DNA of 64,000 nt, taken from Rhodospirillaceae bacterium (lineage in GTDB: Bacteria > Pseudomonadota > Alphaproteobacteria > UBA8366 > Aestuariispiraceae). Where the stretch lies: assembly GCA_002709955.1 (NCBI GenBank), contig PAQY01000002.1, positions 480,448 through 544,447 of the forward strand, given 5' to 3'. Shown in pieces: positions 18,184 to 27,415 of this stretch (its first letter is position 1; each line of letters begins with the position of its first letter). The notes beneath the pieces are model-generated. The model saw only the letters and a list, made by a program, of their open reading frames with translations. It searched no databases and was not told the origin of the DNA. Made by a program: the position numbers and the translations under genes.

Positions 18184-18978
18184 ATGCTGGTCGATAGCCA
18201 TTGCCACCTAGATTACCTGCAACGCGACGGGCGCGACCTGAATGAGGTTGTGGCTGCCGCGCAACGGGCCGGGGTTGGAACCTTGGTGACGATCTGCACA
18301 AAGGTTCGTGAATTCAAGATTATACGTGATATCGCTGATGCACATGATGAAGTGTGGTGCACGGTTGGCATTCACCCCCATGAGGCGGAAAAAGAGCCGG
18401 AGGTCACGACCGAACAACTGGTAGATTTTGCCCAGCACCCAAAAGTCGTCGGGATTGGGGAGACGGGGCTGGATTACTTTTATGAGCACAGCCCCCGGGA
18501 TATCCAGAAGCGCAGCTTTCGTGCCCATATCGCAGCCTCCCGTGAGACGGGTCTGCCCCTGATCGTCCATACCCGCGATGCCGATGAAGACACGATTGAA
18601 ATTCTGGAAGATGAAATGGCCAAGGGCGCATTCCCCGGCGTCATCCATTGTTTCAGCAGCAGCAAATGGCTGGCGGAACGCTCTGTCGCTATGGGATTTG
18701 CGATTTCCATTTCCGGCATTCTGACCTTCAAATCTGCAGAAGATATCCGTAATTCTGTTGCTGCGGTGCCGCTGGAAAACCTGCTGGTGGAAACAGACTC
18801 GCCCTATCTGGCCCCGGTGCCAAAGCGCGGGAAACAGAATGAGCCGGCCTATGTCGTGCACACGGCGGAAAAACTGGCGGATCTGATGGGGGTTACGGGG
18901 GAAGAACTGGCAACCCGCACCACGGATAATTTCTTTCGCTATTTCAGCAAGACCAGACGTCCCGGAGCAACCGCATGA
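18184..18978 (+). CDS. tatD: TatD-family metal-dependent hydrolase
   Basis: 264 residues with the amidohydrolase-like TIM barrel of the TatD family. Metal ligands are visible in VDSHCHLDYL (residues 3-9), GIGETGLDYF and PLIVHTRDADEDT, with the final Asp in VETDSPYLAPVP. Members are reported as 3'-5' DNases or as tRNA/RNA quality-control hydrolases. The gene sits just after metG, as in many bacteria where it is named ycfH-like, and overlaps the next gene by 4 bp. The exact substrate is not clear from sequence. Confidence 0.93.
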   Translation: MLVDSHCHLDYLQRDGRDLNEVVAAAQRAGVGTLVTICTKVREFKIIRDIADAHDEVWCTVGIHPHEAEKEPEVTTEQLVDFAQHPKVVGIGETGLDYFYEHSPRDIQKRSFRAHIAASRETGLPLIVHTRDADEDTIEILEDEMAKGAFPGVIHCFSSSKWLAERSVAMGFAISISGILTFKSAEDIRNSVAAVPLENLLVETDSPYLAPVPKRGKQNEPAYVVHTAEKLADLMGVTGEELATRTTDNFFRYFSKTRRPGATA

Positions 18979-19727
18979 AGGCGCGGATTCTGGGTTGTGG
19001 CTCTTCAGGTGGGGTTCCGCGTCTGGGAACCGGTTGGGGGGCCTGTGACCCGAAAGAACCGCGCAATCGCCGGAGCCGCTGTTCCCTGCTGATCACAGAC
19101 GGGGATCGGCGCATCCTGATCGACACCGCGCCGGACATGCGGGAACAATTGCTGCTGGCTGATGTGCATTCCCTGGATGCCGTGTTCTATACCCATCTGC
19201 ATGCGGACCAGGCGCATGGCATAGATGATCTGCGCGGCCTGTCTTTGTTAAGCCGCAGACGGGTCCCGGTCTATGCGGTGCCAGAGGTGATGGATCTACT
19301 GAAAGATCGATTTGATTACTGTTTCAAGCAGGTGAAGGATTATCCGCCCATCCTGGATTCTCATGTCCTGGAGGGGCCGGTGGATGTCGCCGGGTTTCCG
19401 GTCACGCCGTTCCAGGTCCGCCATGGATCGATTGATGCCACGGGCTATCGCGTTGGCGATATTGGATATATCCCGGATGTGTCGGACATTCACGATGATG
19501 GGATGGCGATTCTGCACGGCGTGTCGGTGTTGATTGTGGACGCCCTGCGCTATCGTCCCCATCCCAGTCATACGCATGTGGACAAGACCCTGGCCTGGAT
19601 AAGGCGGATACAGCCAAAGCAGGCTATTTTGACCAATATGCATGTCGATCTGGACTATCGTACCCTGGTGCGGACATTACCTTCCGGGGTCATTCCGGCC
19701 TATGACGGGCTGGAGGTCCAGGCTTAA
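18975..19727 (+). CDS. MBL-fold metallo-hydrolase, PhnP-like
   Basis: 250 residues of the metallo-beta-lactamase fold. The opening LGCGSSGGVPRLG matches the PhnP/ElaC-like branch; the metal motif is FYTHLHADQAHGIDDLR, followed by later ligands in VLIVDALRYRPHPSHTHV. PhnP acts on cyclic phosphodiesters in phosphonate breakdown. Here the gene sits outside any phn cluster, in the conserved metG-tatD neighbourhood, so a general phosphodiesterase role is likelier. The ATG overlaps the end of tatD (ATGA). Confidence 0.9.
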   Translation: MKARILGCGSSGGVPRLGTGWGACDPKEPRNRRSRCSLLITDGDRRILIDTAPDMREQLLLADVHSLDAVFYTHLHADQAHGIDDLRGLSLLSRRRVPVYAVPEVMDLLKDRFDYCFKQVKDYPPILDSHVLEGPVDVAGFPVTPFQVRHGSIDATGYRVGDIGYIPDVSDIHDDGMAILHGVSVLIVDALRYRPHPSHTHVDKTLAWIRRIQPKQAILTNMHVDLDYRTLVRTLPSGVIPAYDGLEVQA

Positions 19728-19754
19728 AAAACCACTCAGCATGGGAGAATGAAA

Positions 19755-20627
19755 ATGGCGAAAGTTGCATTCATCGGTTTGGGCGTTATGGGCTATCCAA
19801 TGGCTGGTCACTTGAAAACCAAGGGTGGCCATGACGTCACCGTCTATAATCGCACTTTCGCTAAGGCCGCCAAATGGGTGGAAGAATTTGGTGGTACTGC
19901 CAAGAACACTCCCCGCGAAGCCGCCGAAGGCGCGGATATCGTTTTTTGCTGTGTTGGCAATGACGATGATTTGCGCGGCGTTATCCTGGGCGAAGATGGC
20001 GCATTCTCCGGAATGGGGGCTGGCAGTATTCTGGTCGACCACACCACGGCCTCAGCCGATGTCGCGCGGGAACTTTATGCCATCGGCAAAGAACAGCAGA
20101 TCGGCTTCATCGACGCACCCGTTTCCGGCGGCCAGGCCGGTGCCGAAAATGGTGTTCTGACCGTCATGTGTGGCGGGGATGAGGACGTCTTTGCCAAGGC
20201 AGAAGGCGCGATCAACAGTTTCGCGCGGTCCTGTTTGCTGATGGGTGAGTCCGGGGCTGGGCAGTTGACCAAGATGGTCAATCAGATCTGCATCGGTGGA
20301 TTGCTGCAGGGCCTGTCTGAGGCGATGAATTTCGGATCAAAGGCCGGTCTGGACATGGAAAAGGTGATCAACGTCATTTCCAAAGGCGCAGCCGGGTCCT
20401 GGCAGATGGAAAATCGCGGCAAGACCATGGTTGACGGTAAGTTCGATTTCGGGTTTGCCGTGGACTGGATGCGCAAAGATCTGGGGATTTGTTTGGCAGA
20501 GGCCAAGAATAATGGCGCCCGCCTGCCGGTCACCGCTCTGGTCGATCAGTTTTATGCCCAGGTTCAGGGACGCGGCGGCAATCGTTGGGATACGTCCAGC
20601 CTGATTCATCTTTTGGCGAATGACTGA
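19755..20627 (+). CDS. NAD(P)-dependent beta-hydroxyacid dehydrogenase (HIBADH family)
   Basis: 290 residues. The Rossmann motif is GLGVMGYPMAGHL at the N-terminus, the substrate motif is DAPVSGGQAGAENG near 122, and the catalytic Lys is in GAGQLTKMVNQ near 170. The helical C-terminal domain follows. Members reduce or oxidise beta-hydroxyacids such as 3-hydroxyisobutyrate, tartronate semialdehyde or succinic semialdehyde. The ATG at 19755 is chosen because GGGAG at 19743-19747 gives a 7-base spacing; an ATG at 19749 lies too close. The gene stands alone between the metG operon and the cyclase gene, so the substrate is uncertain. Confidence 0.92.
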   Translation: MAKVAFIGLGVMGYPMAGHLKTKGGHDVTVYNRTFAKAAKWVEEFGGTAKNTPREAAEGADIVFCCVGNDDDLRGVILGEDGAFSGMGAGSILVDHTTASADVARELYAIGKEQQIGFIDAPVSGGQAGAENGVLTVMCGGDEDVFAKAEGAINSFARSCLLMGESGAGQLTKMVNQICIGGLLQGLSEAMNFGSKAGLDMEKVINVISKGAAGSWQMENRGKTMVDGKFDFGFAVDWMRKDLGICLAEAKNNGARLPVTALVDQFYAQVQGRGGNRWDTSSLIHLLAND

Positions 20628-20655
20628 TCCGTAAATAGGGATTAAAGTCCCTGCC

Positions 20656-21855
20656 ATGACAGATTGGTTACAAAAAACGAGCGACTGGCTGGTCACCGAA
20701 AGCCTGAAGGGCACACGGGCCGACCGCCTGATGAAACGTCTGTGCGAACAGATGGTGGAGGGTGGTATTCCGCTGATGCGTGGCGCCATCGTCTGCGGGC
20801 AATTGCACCCCTTGTTCCGGGCCTTCGCGGTTACCTGGAATCGGGAAGAGGGACTGGTTCGGGATCGTTTCAGCTATGATTCCGCTGGTAATAATGAAGC
20901 CTGGTTGATGAGCCCCCTGAAGGCTGTAACCTCCATTTCGCGGCCTGAAATACGGGCGCGCCTGTATTTGGGGGAGGGCGTGAACGAATTTCCCGTCCTC
21001 AAGGAATTCAAGGATCGGGGTTATACCGATTACCTGTGTATCCGAAGCAGCTTTTCCCTTCCTGAAGAAACCGCCTTGGCCAAGATGGATGGCTGTATCG
21101 CGACATTTACCGCCGATGCGCCGGGGGGCTTCACGGATGAGCATATCGCGGCAATCAAGCGATTGTTTCCGCGTTTTGCGATGGCACTGAAAACCTATGT
21201 CCGGGAAACCACGGCACAGAATTTGGCCTCGACCTATCTGGGCAGCCATGCGGGCGACCGGGTCCTGAATGGTCATATGCAGCGGGGTGATTGCGAGCTC
21301 ATACGCGCGGCTGTCTGGTTTTCAGACATGCGGGGGTCAACGGCAACGGCTGATTGGATGAAGCCAGAACTGTTTATGGAGCGATTGAATCGATATTTCG
21401 AATGCACGGCCGGGTCTGTGATGGACCATGGTGGGGAGGTGCTGCGCTTTATCGGTGATGCGGTTCTGGCGATCTTCCCAATCAATGGGCCTGGCGGCGC
21501 AGAACGGGCCGGCCGTATGGCCGTGGCCGCCGCTAGAGATGCTGTTCGCCGCATGGACAGGGCGAATGAAAATCCACCGGAAAATGATACGGACCCGATC
21601 CGCTTTGGCCTGGGCCTGCATGTCGGTGAAGTTCTGTATGGCAATATTGGCGTGGCGGAGCGGCTGGAATTTTCAGTTATTGGCGCAACAGCCAATGAAT
21701 CTGCCCGGTTGCAGGACCTGACCAAGACCCTGGATCGCCAGATCGTCGCCTCAGACGCTTTCACGGCCCTTGTCTCCGCAGACTGGGAAGCCATGGGCAG
21801 CCACCGCCTGCGCGGCGTCAGCGAACCCCAACCAGTCTATGCCCTGACACTTTAG
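20656..21855 (+). CDS. class III adenylate/guanylate cyclase domain protein
   Basis: 399 residues, no membrane helix. The N-terminal 200 residues form an unassigned sensor-like region, and a class III nucleotide cyclase domain follows (about 215-398). The first metal Asp is in VWFSDMRGSTA, the second in RFIGDAVLAIFP, and FSVIGATANESARLQD covers the transition-state Asn/Arg region. It probably makes cAMP. It is a soluble type like those of many alphaproteobacteria, with several copies per genome. No regulatory partner is adjacent. Its stop is followed by a repeat-rich gap. Confidence 0.88.
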   Translation: MTDWLQKTSDWLVTESLKGTRADRLMKRLCEQMVEGGIPLMRGAIVCGQLHPLFRAFAVTWNREEGLVRDRFSYDSAGNNEAWLMSPLKAVTSISRPEIRARLYLGEGVNEFPVLKEFKDRGYTDYLCIRSSFSLPEETALAKMDGCIATFTADAPGGFTDEHIAAIKRLFPRFAMALKTYVRETTAQNLASTYLGSHAGDRVLNGHMQRGDCELIRAAVWFSDMRGSTATADWMKPELFMERLNRYFECTAGSVMDHGGEVLRFIGDAVLAIFPINGPGGAERAGRMAVAAARDAVRRMDRANENPPENDTDPIRFGLGLHVGEVLYGNIGVAERLEFSVIGATANESARLQDLTKTLDRQIVASDAFTALVSADWEAMGSHRLRGVSEPQPVYALTL

Positions 21856-22231
21856 ATATATCGGGTCGACATCCCGGACACCAGTGCGCACAAGCGGCTG
21901 TGACGGGAAGAGTAAACGCAGAGGGGCGCAGAGTAGGCGCGAAGGACGCAGAGGGGATGGTGTGCTATGGGGAACCACGTCTGACCTTCCGCCCTATTCT
22001 CATCCTGAGGGGCGCTGTAAGTTCGGTGCTTACAGCAGGTCACCCTTCGAGACGTTGCACTCCTGAGGGTGAGAGTGGTGTTTCAAAAATTCGTCATCCC
22101 GGACTTGATCCGGGATCCAGGGCAGCAGGCGCATTTGGTGCTTGTGACCTGCCTGCGCGGGTATGATGGGGATGTCATCATGGTAACATGGGGTGGATTG
22201 GCCGGGAGGGGCACCTTTTGCCAACCAGGCC
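21856..22231. other. repeat-bearing intergenic region between convergent cyclase and PPOX genes
   Basis: 376 bp without a credible gene. It contains one copy of the composite repeat described at 21913-22185. The short open frames here fall inside the repeat and lack a ribosome-binding site and coding bias. Confidence 0.7.
21913..22185 (+). repeat. composite intergenic repeat, copy 1 (modules A-B-C, deleted left arm of B)
   Basis: Module A (about 21913-21994) contains GGCGCGAAGGACGCAGAGG. Module B (about 21995-22077) is bounded by TCATCCTGAGG and ACCCTTCGAGACG...CTCCTGAGGGTGA; the 5' arm is shortened by about 30 bp relative to copies 2 and 3. Module C (about 22091-22185) opens with CGTCATCCCGGACTTGATCC, contains the dyad CCCGGA/TCCGGG, and closes near GCGCGGGTATGATG. 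The same modules occur in the same order and orientation downstream of eno. Confidence 0.85.
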
Positions 22232-22855
22232 TTAGTATATTTCCTGTTTCATGCGGTCGGGGTAGTCGCTGTCATAGGCCTTGCCGTCGAATGTGCCCTT
22301 GCTGAGTGTGCTGAGGATCTGACCGGCAGAGGGCAGGGCCTTGCGGTCCAGGCGGGTTTCGGGGTCCCACAGCTGAGATCGGGCCAGGGCTTTCTGGCAT
22401 TGGAAATAGACGCGATCCACCTGTACCTGGACCACGCTGCGGGGCGGCTTGCCCTGCATGATGAAACGATCCAGCAGTTCCGGGGCGACGCTGATTGTCG
22501 CGCGGCCATTGATGCGCAGGGTCTCCCCAATGCCGGGGATCAGGAACAGCAGTGAAACCCGTGGATCGCGCACAATGTTGCGCAGGGAATCGATGCGGTT
22601 ATTCCCGCGACGGTCCGGGATCAGGACGGTACGGTTATCCGCGATGTGAACGAATCCGGCAGGGTCGCCTCGGGGGGAGCTGTCCAGGCCTTCCGGGCCG
22701 ACGGTGGATAGCACGACGAAGGGGGAGGCTTCGATAAAGGCGCGATAGTGATCGGATATATAGTCGATTTCTTTGATCAGGGAGGTTTCTTTGGGAACCC
22801 CATACAGTGCTTCCAGATCCTCAACTGTGCTGAGTGTGTGATCGGATGCCGTCAT
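22232..22855 (-). CDS. pyridoxamine 5'-phosphate oxidase-family flavoprotein
   Basis: 207 residues forming the split-barrel FMN-binding fold. Typical segments are FVVLSTVGPEGLDSSPRGD (about 48-66), VLIPDRRGNNRIDSL and VSLLFLIPGIGETLRINGRA. It resembles the general PPOX family with a GxGETLRINGRA motif more than true PdxH, which would carry PLP-binding residues. Substrates of this group are mostly unknown; F420- or FMN-dependent reduction is common. A longer open frame upstream is only antisense overlap with trpE; the ATG at 22855 follows AGGAG. It lies 23 bp after trpE on the same strand. Confidence 0.85.
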   Translation of the reverse strand: MTASDHTLSTVEDLEALYGVPKETSLIKEIDYISDHYRAFIEASPFVVLSTVGPEGLDSSPRGDPAGFVHIADNRTVLIPDRRGNNRIDSLRNIVRDPRVSLLFLIPGIGETLRINGRATISVAPELLDRFIMQGKPPRSVVQVQVDRVYFQCQKALARSQLWDPETRLDRKALPSAGQILSTLSKGTFDGKAYDSDYPDRMKQEIY

Positions 22856-22878
22856 CTGTTTCTCCTGACCTATAAGTG

Positions 22879-24387
22879 TTAGTTGCGTCCAGAGGCGAAG
22901 CGCACGGCCTCCTGCGTGGCGCGGACGAGGGCCTTGGCCTTGTTCACGCATTCCTGATGTTCTGAGGCCGGGTCGCTGTCGGCAACGATTCCAGCCCCGG
23001 CCTGGACGATCATCTTGCCGTCCTTGACCACGGCGGTTCGCAGCACGATGCAGGTATCCATGGACCCGTCGGCCCCGAAATAGCCGATGCAACCGGCATA
23101 GATGCCCCGGCGATCCGGTTCCAGTTCCTCAATGATCTGCATGGCGCGCACCTTGGGCGCACCTGATACTGTGCCAGCGGGAAACCCCGCCATCAGCGCG
23201 GTCAGGGCGTCCACGCCGTCTTTTATCTGGCCTTCCACGTTCGAGACGATGTGCATGACATGGCTGTAGCGTTCGACAATGAATTTGTCTGTGACATCAA
23301 TGGTGCCGATCTTGCTGACCCGTCCAACATCATTGCGGCCCAGATCCAGCAGCATCAGATGTTCAGCGCATTCCTTGGGGTCGCCCAGCAGGTCCTGTTC
23401 CATTCGTTGATCTTCTGCGCGGTCCGCGCCGCGGGGGCGTGTTCCTGCGATGGGGCGGATCGTGACCTTGCCATCGCGCAGACGGACCAGAATTTCAGGG
23501 CTGGACCCGACAATCGCAAACCGTCGAAAGGCCATGAAAAACAGGAAGGGGGATGGATTTGTGCGCCGCAGCGCGCGATACAGCGAAAAGGGCGGCAGGT
23601 CGAAGGGCATTTCAAACCGTTGCGACAGCACGACCTGAAAAATATCGCCGGCCAGGATATATTCCTTCGCCTTGGCGACCATGGCCTGATAGGCCTGTGG
23701 CGTCATATTCGCGACGGGCTCAATCCCTGCATCCTGAGCAGATCGCCCAGCCGTGGCATAGGGCAGGGGGCGCTCCAGGCTGTCGCGCATTTCCGACAGG
23801 CGTTCCAGCGCTTTCTCATAGGCCGCGGTGGCCCCAATTTCCGGGTCCGGGCGCACCGGCGTCACAAAGGTGACGATATCTTCGATGCTGTCGAAGACCG
23901 CAACCAGCGTTGGGCGGATGAAAATGCCGTCTGGGACCTGCAGCACGTCGTTGTTTTCATCCGGGAAAGGTTCCACCAAACGCACACAATCATAGCCCAT
24001 ATAGCCGACCAGACCGGCCGCCATTGGAGGCAGCGAGTCGGGCATGTCCATCTCGCATTCCTTATGCAGGGCACGCAGCGAGTCGAGGGTGGGAAGGGAA
24101 TGGGCCTCAAACGCATCGGGATCAATCAGGGCACGGCGATTGACCTGGGCCTTATCACCGAAGCAACGCCAGATCAGGTCCGGCTTCATCCCGACAAAGG
24201 AATACCGCCCCCGAATGGCCCCCCCTTCGACAGATTCGAAAAGGAACGCATCCGCGCGCCCATCGGCCAGCTTCATATAGGCGGAAACAGGCGTCTCTAA
24301 ATCCGCGACCAGTCTGGTATAGACGACCTGGGGTTTCCCGGCTTCATAGAGCCGCTTGAAGCTCTCTATATCGGGAAAGCATTCCAT
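22879..24387 (-). CDS. trpE: anthranilate synthase component I
   Basis: 502 residues. The N-terminal regulatory part has FLFESVEGGAIRGRYSF, the FES-containing tryptophan-binding loop. The chorismate-binding catalytic domain (about 240-490) has PIAGTRPRGADRAEDQRME, LLDLGRNDVGRVSKIG and FPAGTVSGAPKVRAM. It makes anthranilate from chorismate and ammonia or glutamine supplied by TrpG. It starts 2 bp after ppiD, but no trpG, trpD or trpC follows: a PPOX gene and then repeats occupy that place. Feedback control by tryptophan is expected from the retained loop. Confidence 0.96.
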   Translation of the reverse strand: MECFPDIESFKRLYEAGKPQVVYTRLVADLETPVSAYMKLADGRADAFLFESVEGGAIRGRYSFVGMKPDLIWRCFGDKAQVNRRALIDPDAFEAHSLPTLDSLRALHKECEMDMPDSLPPMAAGLVGYMGYDCVRLVEPFPDENNDVLQVPDGIFIRPTLVAVFDSIEDIVTFVTPVRPDPEIGATAAYEKALERLSEMRDSLERPLPYATAGRSAQDAGIEPVANMTPQAYQAMVAKAKEYILAGDIFQVVLSQRFEMPFDLPPFSLYRALRRTNPSPFLFFMAFRRFAIVGSSPEILVRLRDGKVTIRPIAGTRPRGADRAEDQRMEQDLLGDPKECAEHLMLLDLGRNDVGRVSKIGTIDVTDKFIVERYSHVMHIVSNVEGQIKDGVDALTALMAGFPAGTVSGAPKVRAMQIIEELEPDRRGIYAGCIGYFGADGSMDTCIVLRTAVVKDGKMIVQAGAGIVADSDPASEHQECVNKAKALVRATQEAVRFASGRN

Positions 24388-24389
24388 GA

Positions 24390-26282
24390 TCAGCGATACA
24401 CTCTGTCGATGACTTCGGGGTAGGTTGTTGTTTCAATTTCCTTCTGCAGGGCAACCCCCAACTGTTCGACCAGATCATTGGACATGCCGACCGCCAGTGC
24501 ATCGGCGATGTTCTTGCGGAAATCTTCCTCAACCGCCGCGTCGGCGGGGGTGATCTTGGTCAGGCGCGCGATCACGAAGGCATCATCCTGAACACCATAG
24601 GCCGCCTTGCCAGAGTCCAGCCCGAACAATTCACTGGCCAGGGCATCTGGGATACGCGCGCCGCCTGCAGCCTGCCCATTGCGAGCAAAGTTCTCGATAG
24701 TGTTCACCTCGGCATTATTGCTGGATGCGATCATCGCAATATCCCCGGCTTCACCCAATTGCGCGGCCAAGGTCTGGGCACGCAGCTCTGCGGCCTGATA
24801 GCGGGCGTCTTTCATCCACGCGGCCATAACCTCGTCCCGTACAGAGGCAAAATCCGGGATCGCCGCCGGGGTGATGTTATCCACGCGCAGCATGAACATG
24901 GCGTTGGATTCCGTGGTTTCCAGGAAGCCGACATCGCCAGCGTTCAGATCTTCGGCAAATGCCTTTTGCAGGAAGGTCAGGCCCGCAGGAAGGTTGGCAA
25001 GGGGGGTGCCATCCGGCCCACGCCCCTGGGCATCAACCGCATCGATTTTCTGGGCATCAATGCCGATAGACGCCCCGGCTTCTTCCAGCGTCATCCCCTG
25101 TGCAAAAGCATCTTCCAGTCTTTTGCCGTAATCGAATACTTCATTATAGGCGCGGTCCAGGGCAAGGTCGCGGGTGATTTGATCACGCACTTCATCCAAT
25201 GTGGGTTCGCTGCCTTCCTGAATGGTGGTGACGATGGCGACAGACCAACCGAAAGCCCCTTCAAAGGCACTGGTAACGCCGGGTGCATCCAGGGAGAAAG
25301 CGGCTTCAGCAAGGGCTTCATTGGGAATACCCTGGCGGCTGAATTCACCCAATTCAATCAGTTGCAGACCCATTTCCGTAATCTTGGCATTCAATTCTTC
25401 TGCTGGGACGGCGGCTAATGTTTCTGATGCCGCTTTCGCGTCTTCTTCAGAATTAAACAAGATCTGGCCGATGTCGCGTTGTTCCGGCTGACCCAACTCG
25501 CCAAGGCGGGCTTCATAGGATGCCTGAATATCGGCTTCCGCAATTTCCATCTTCTCGGCAATGGCTTCCGGGGAGATCAGAACATAGGTCATGCCGCGCA
25601 ATTCCGGGCGGCGGAAATCTTCCTTCCGTTCGTCATAGAAAGCTTGCAGGGCGGCATCATCCGGTTCGGATGGCGCCTCTACAGAGGCGATGGGAAGGGT
25701 AATGTATTCAGCGGATCGACGTTCCCCAAAGAAATGATAGATGCGATCCACCAGGGCTTCGGGTGCCGTGCTGCCAGCGGTAACTGCGCCCAGCAATTGT
25801 GACCGGGCGATTTCATGGCGGACCAGTTCAACCATCCCCGGCTCTGTCAGGCCATTCTGTTGCAGCGCGGTTTCAAAGCGCAGGCGGTCGAATGTGCCGT
25901 CACTGCCCTGAAAGGTCGTGCGGGTCTGGATTTCGGTGCGCACCATATCGTCGCTGGCGGTCAGATCTTTGCGGTCGGCCTCTGCCTCATAAAGCGTGCG
26001 CAATGTCATGTTTTGCAGAACATTGTTGGCAAGGTTCAACTGGCGGGCGACATCGCTGTCGATTGAATCGAGGCGCTGAGTCTGAAGGAAGCGCTGATAG
26101 GCGATATAGAATTCCTGGAAACTGATGTCGCGGTCGCCAACTTTTGCCACCGTATCCCCATTGGCGCTGTTGCCCAGTCCTTCATAGGACGATACGCCCC
26201 AACCCAGAAAGCTAAGGACCAGGAGGCCCAGAATAGCCTTGGCAATCCAAGAGCCGGTGGATGCGCGCATCTTTTGTAACAT
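24390..26282 (-). CDS. ppiD: periplasmic peptidyl-prolyl isomerase, PpiD/SurA-N type
   Basis: 630 residues. A single N-terminal membrane anchor (about 9-31, SWIAKAILGLLVLSFLGWGV) is followed by a SurA N-like domain, a parvulin-type central region (about 240-370) and a long C-terminal SurA/PpiD-like helical part. It is a periplasmic chaperone bound to the inner membrane that helps outer-membrane proteins fold. ATG at 26282 is chosen because the membrane anchor begins just after it; a longer start at 26408 has no ribosome-binding site. The neighbours tpiA (divergent) and trpE (downstream) are usual in alphaproteobacteria. Confidence 0.92.
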   Translation of the reverse strand: MLQKMRASTGSWIAKAILGLLVLSFLGWGVSSYEGLGNSANGDTVAKVGDRDISFQEFYIAYQRFLQTQRLDSIDSDVARQLNLANNVLQNMTLRTLYEAEADRKDLTASDDMVRTEIQTRTTFQGSDGTFDRLRFETALQQNGLTEPGMVELVRHEIARSQLLGAVTAGSTAPEALVDRIYHFFGERRSAEYITLPIASVEAPSEPDDAALQAFYDERKEDFRRPELRGMTYVLISPEAIAEKMEIAEADIQASYEARLGELGQPEQRDIGQILFNSEEDAKAASETLAAVPAEELNAKITEMGLQLIELGEFSRQGIPNEALAEAAFSLDAPGVTSAFEGAFGWSVAIVTTIQEGSEPTLDEVRDQITRDLALDRAYNEVFDYGKRLEDAFAQGMTLEEAGASIGIDAQKIDAVDAQGRGPDGTPLANLPAGLTFLQKAFAEDLNAGDVGFLETTESNAMFMLRVDNITPAAIPDFASVRDEVMAAWMKDARYQAAELRAQTLAAQLGEAGDIAMIASSNNAEVNTIENFARNGQAAGGARIPDALASELFGLDSGKAAYGVQDDAFVIARLTKITPADAAVEEDFRKNIADALAVGMSNDLVEQLGVALQKEIETTTYPEVIDRVYR

Positions 26283-26540
26283 GATTTCACTCGTCGCAAT
26301 GGTTTCAGGAAAGCGGTTCTGCCCTGGGACATGTCCCAAATTGAATTCGCCCGGATCATAAGGGGGCGTTTCGACCCCCGCAATCGCAAATGCCAGCCCA
26401 TCTGCCAAGGGAATTCGCAGTATTTTCCAATTCTGGCACCCTTTTCTATCGTTTGGTTCTACAGATTGGCGTTCTTAGATGGGCGTGGTAAACCCGTGGC
26501 GCAAGATATTCCCATAACCAGCCAAGGATCCTTTAGACCC

Positions 26541-27293
26541 ATGAGCAGACGCCCCCTGATTGCCGGAAACTGGAAAATGAACGGATTGTTAAGCGATGGG
26601 ACTGCCCTGGCGCAGGCTGTGGCGCAGGGTGGAGGGGATGCGCCCTGTGACATTCTGATCTGCCCCCCGGTAACATTGTTGGGGGCTGTTAAATCGGTTC
26701 TGTCTGGTTCTGCCATCCATCTGGGCGCACAGGATTGTCATTGGCAGGAGAAGGGGGCTCACACGGGCGATATCTCCGCCCAAATGCTGGTCGATGTTGG
26801 ATGCAGTCATGTCATTCTGGGCCATTCTGAACGCCGGGCCGATCATGGAGAAACCGATTCCCAGGTAGCGCAGAAAGCCAGCGCGGCCCATCAGGCTGGT
26901 TTGATCGCGGTGATCTGTGTTGGCGAAACGGAGGCACAGCGGGATGCGGGTGATACGATGTCGGTGATCTCCGCCCAACTGGATGGATCTGTTCCCCGGT
27001 CCGCAACGTCTGAGAACACGGTCATCGCCTATGAACCGGTTTGGGCCATCGGGACGGGTCGCACCCCAACGGCACAGGAAGCCAATCAGGTGCACGCCCA
27101 TATTCGTGCCCATCTGCGCGGTCATTTGGGCGCTGAAGGAATAGCGGCCCTGCGCATTCTGTATGGTGGATCCATGAAGCCCGGCAATGCGGCAGACCTG
27201 TTGGCGCAGCCCGATATTGATGGTGGATTAATCGGGGGGGCGGCCCTGAAAGCCGAGGATTTCTTGAGCATCGTTGCTGCGGCAAAGGCATGA
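26541..27293 (+). CDS. tpiA: triosephosphate isomerase
   Basis: 250 residues. Catalytic residues are visible: Lys in AGNWKMNG near 12, His in VILGHSERR near 94, and Glu in YEPVWAIGTGRTP near 163. The phosphate-binding loop is LYGGSMKPGNA. It interconverts DHAP and glyceraldehyde 3-phosphate. The ATG at 26541 is preferred because an upstream in-frame extension has no family similarity. It is divergent from ppiD and 122 bp upstream of secG. Confidence 0.97.
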   Translation: MSRRPLIAGNWKMNGLLSDGTALAQAVAQGGGDAPCDILICPPVTLLGAVKSVLSGSAIHLGAQDCHWQEKGAHTGDISAQMLVDVGCSHVILGHSERRADHGETDSQVAQKASAAHQAGLIAVICVGETEAQRDAGDTMSVISAQLDGSVPRSATSENTVIAYEPVWAIGTGRTPTAQEANQVHAHIRAHLRGHLGAEGIAALRILYGGSMKPGNAADLLAQPDIDGGLIGGAALKAEDFLSIVAAAKA

Positions 27294-27415
27294 TCGCAAG
27301 GAAAACCACTTTCGGGCTTTAAATTCAGGCACTGACGCGTTACATACCCCACAATTCAAAGGCATCTGTAGATCGGGTGTCGAAACCAAGTTTCTTGAGT
27401 GAGGCCTAGACCGCG

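Noticed and set aside
17138-18301. Long open frame (387 codons) on the minus strand across metG
   Set aside because: It lies antisense to a clear MetG gene, has no family resemblance and arises from codon bias in GC-rich coding DNA.
22856-23092. N-terminal extension of the PPOX protein into trpE
   Set aside because: The upstream part has no PPOX similarity and overlaps trpE out of frame; the ATG at 22855 has a good ribosome-binding site.
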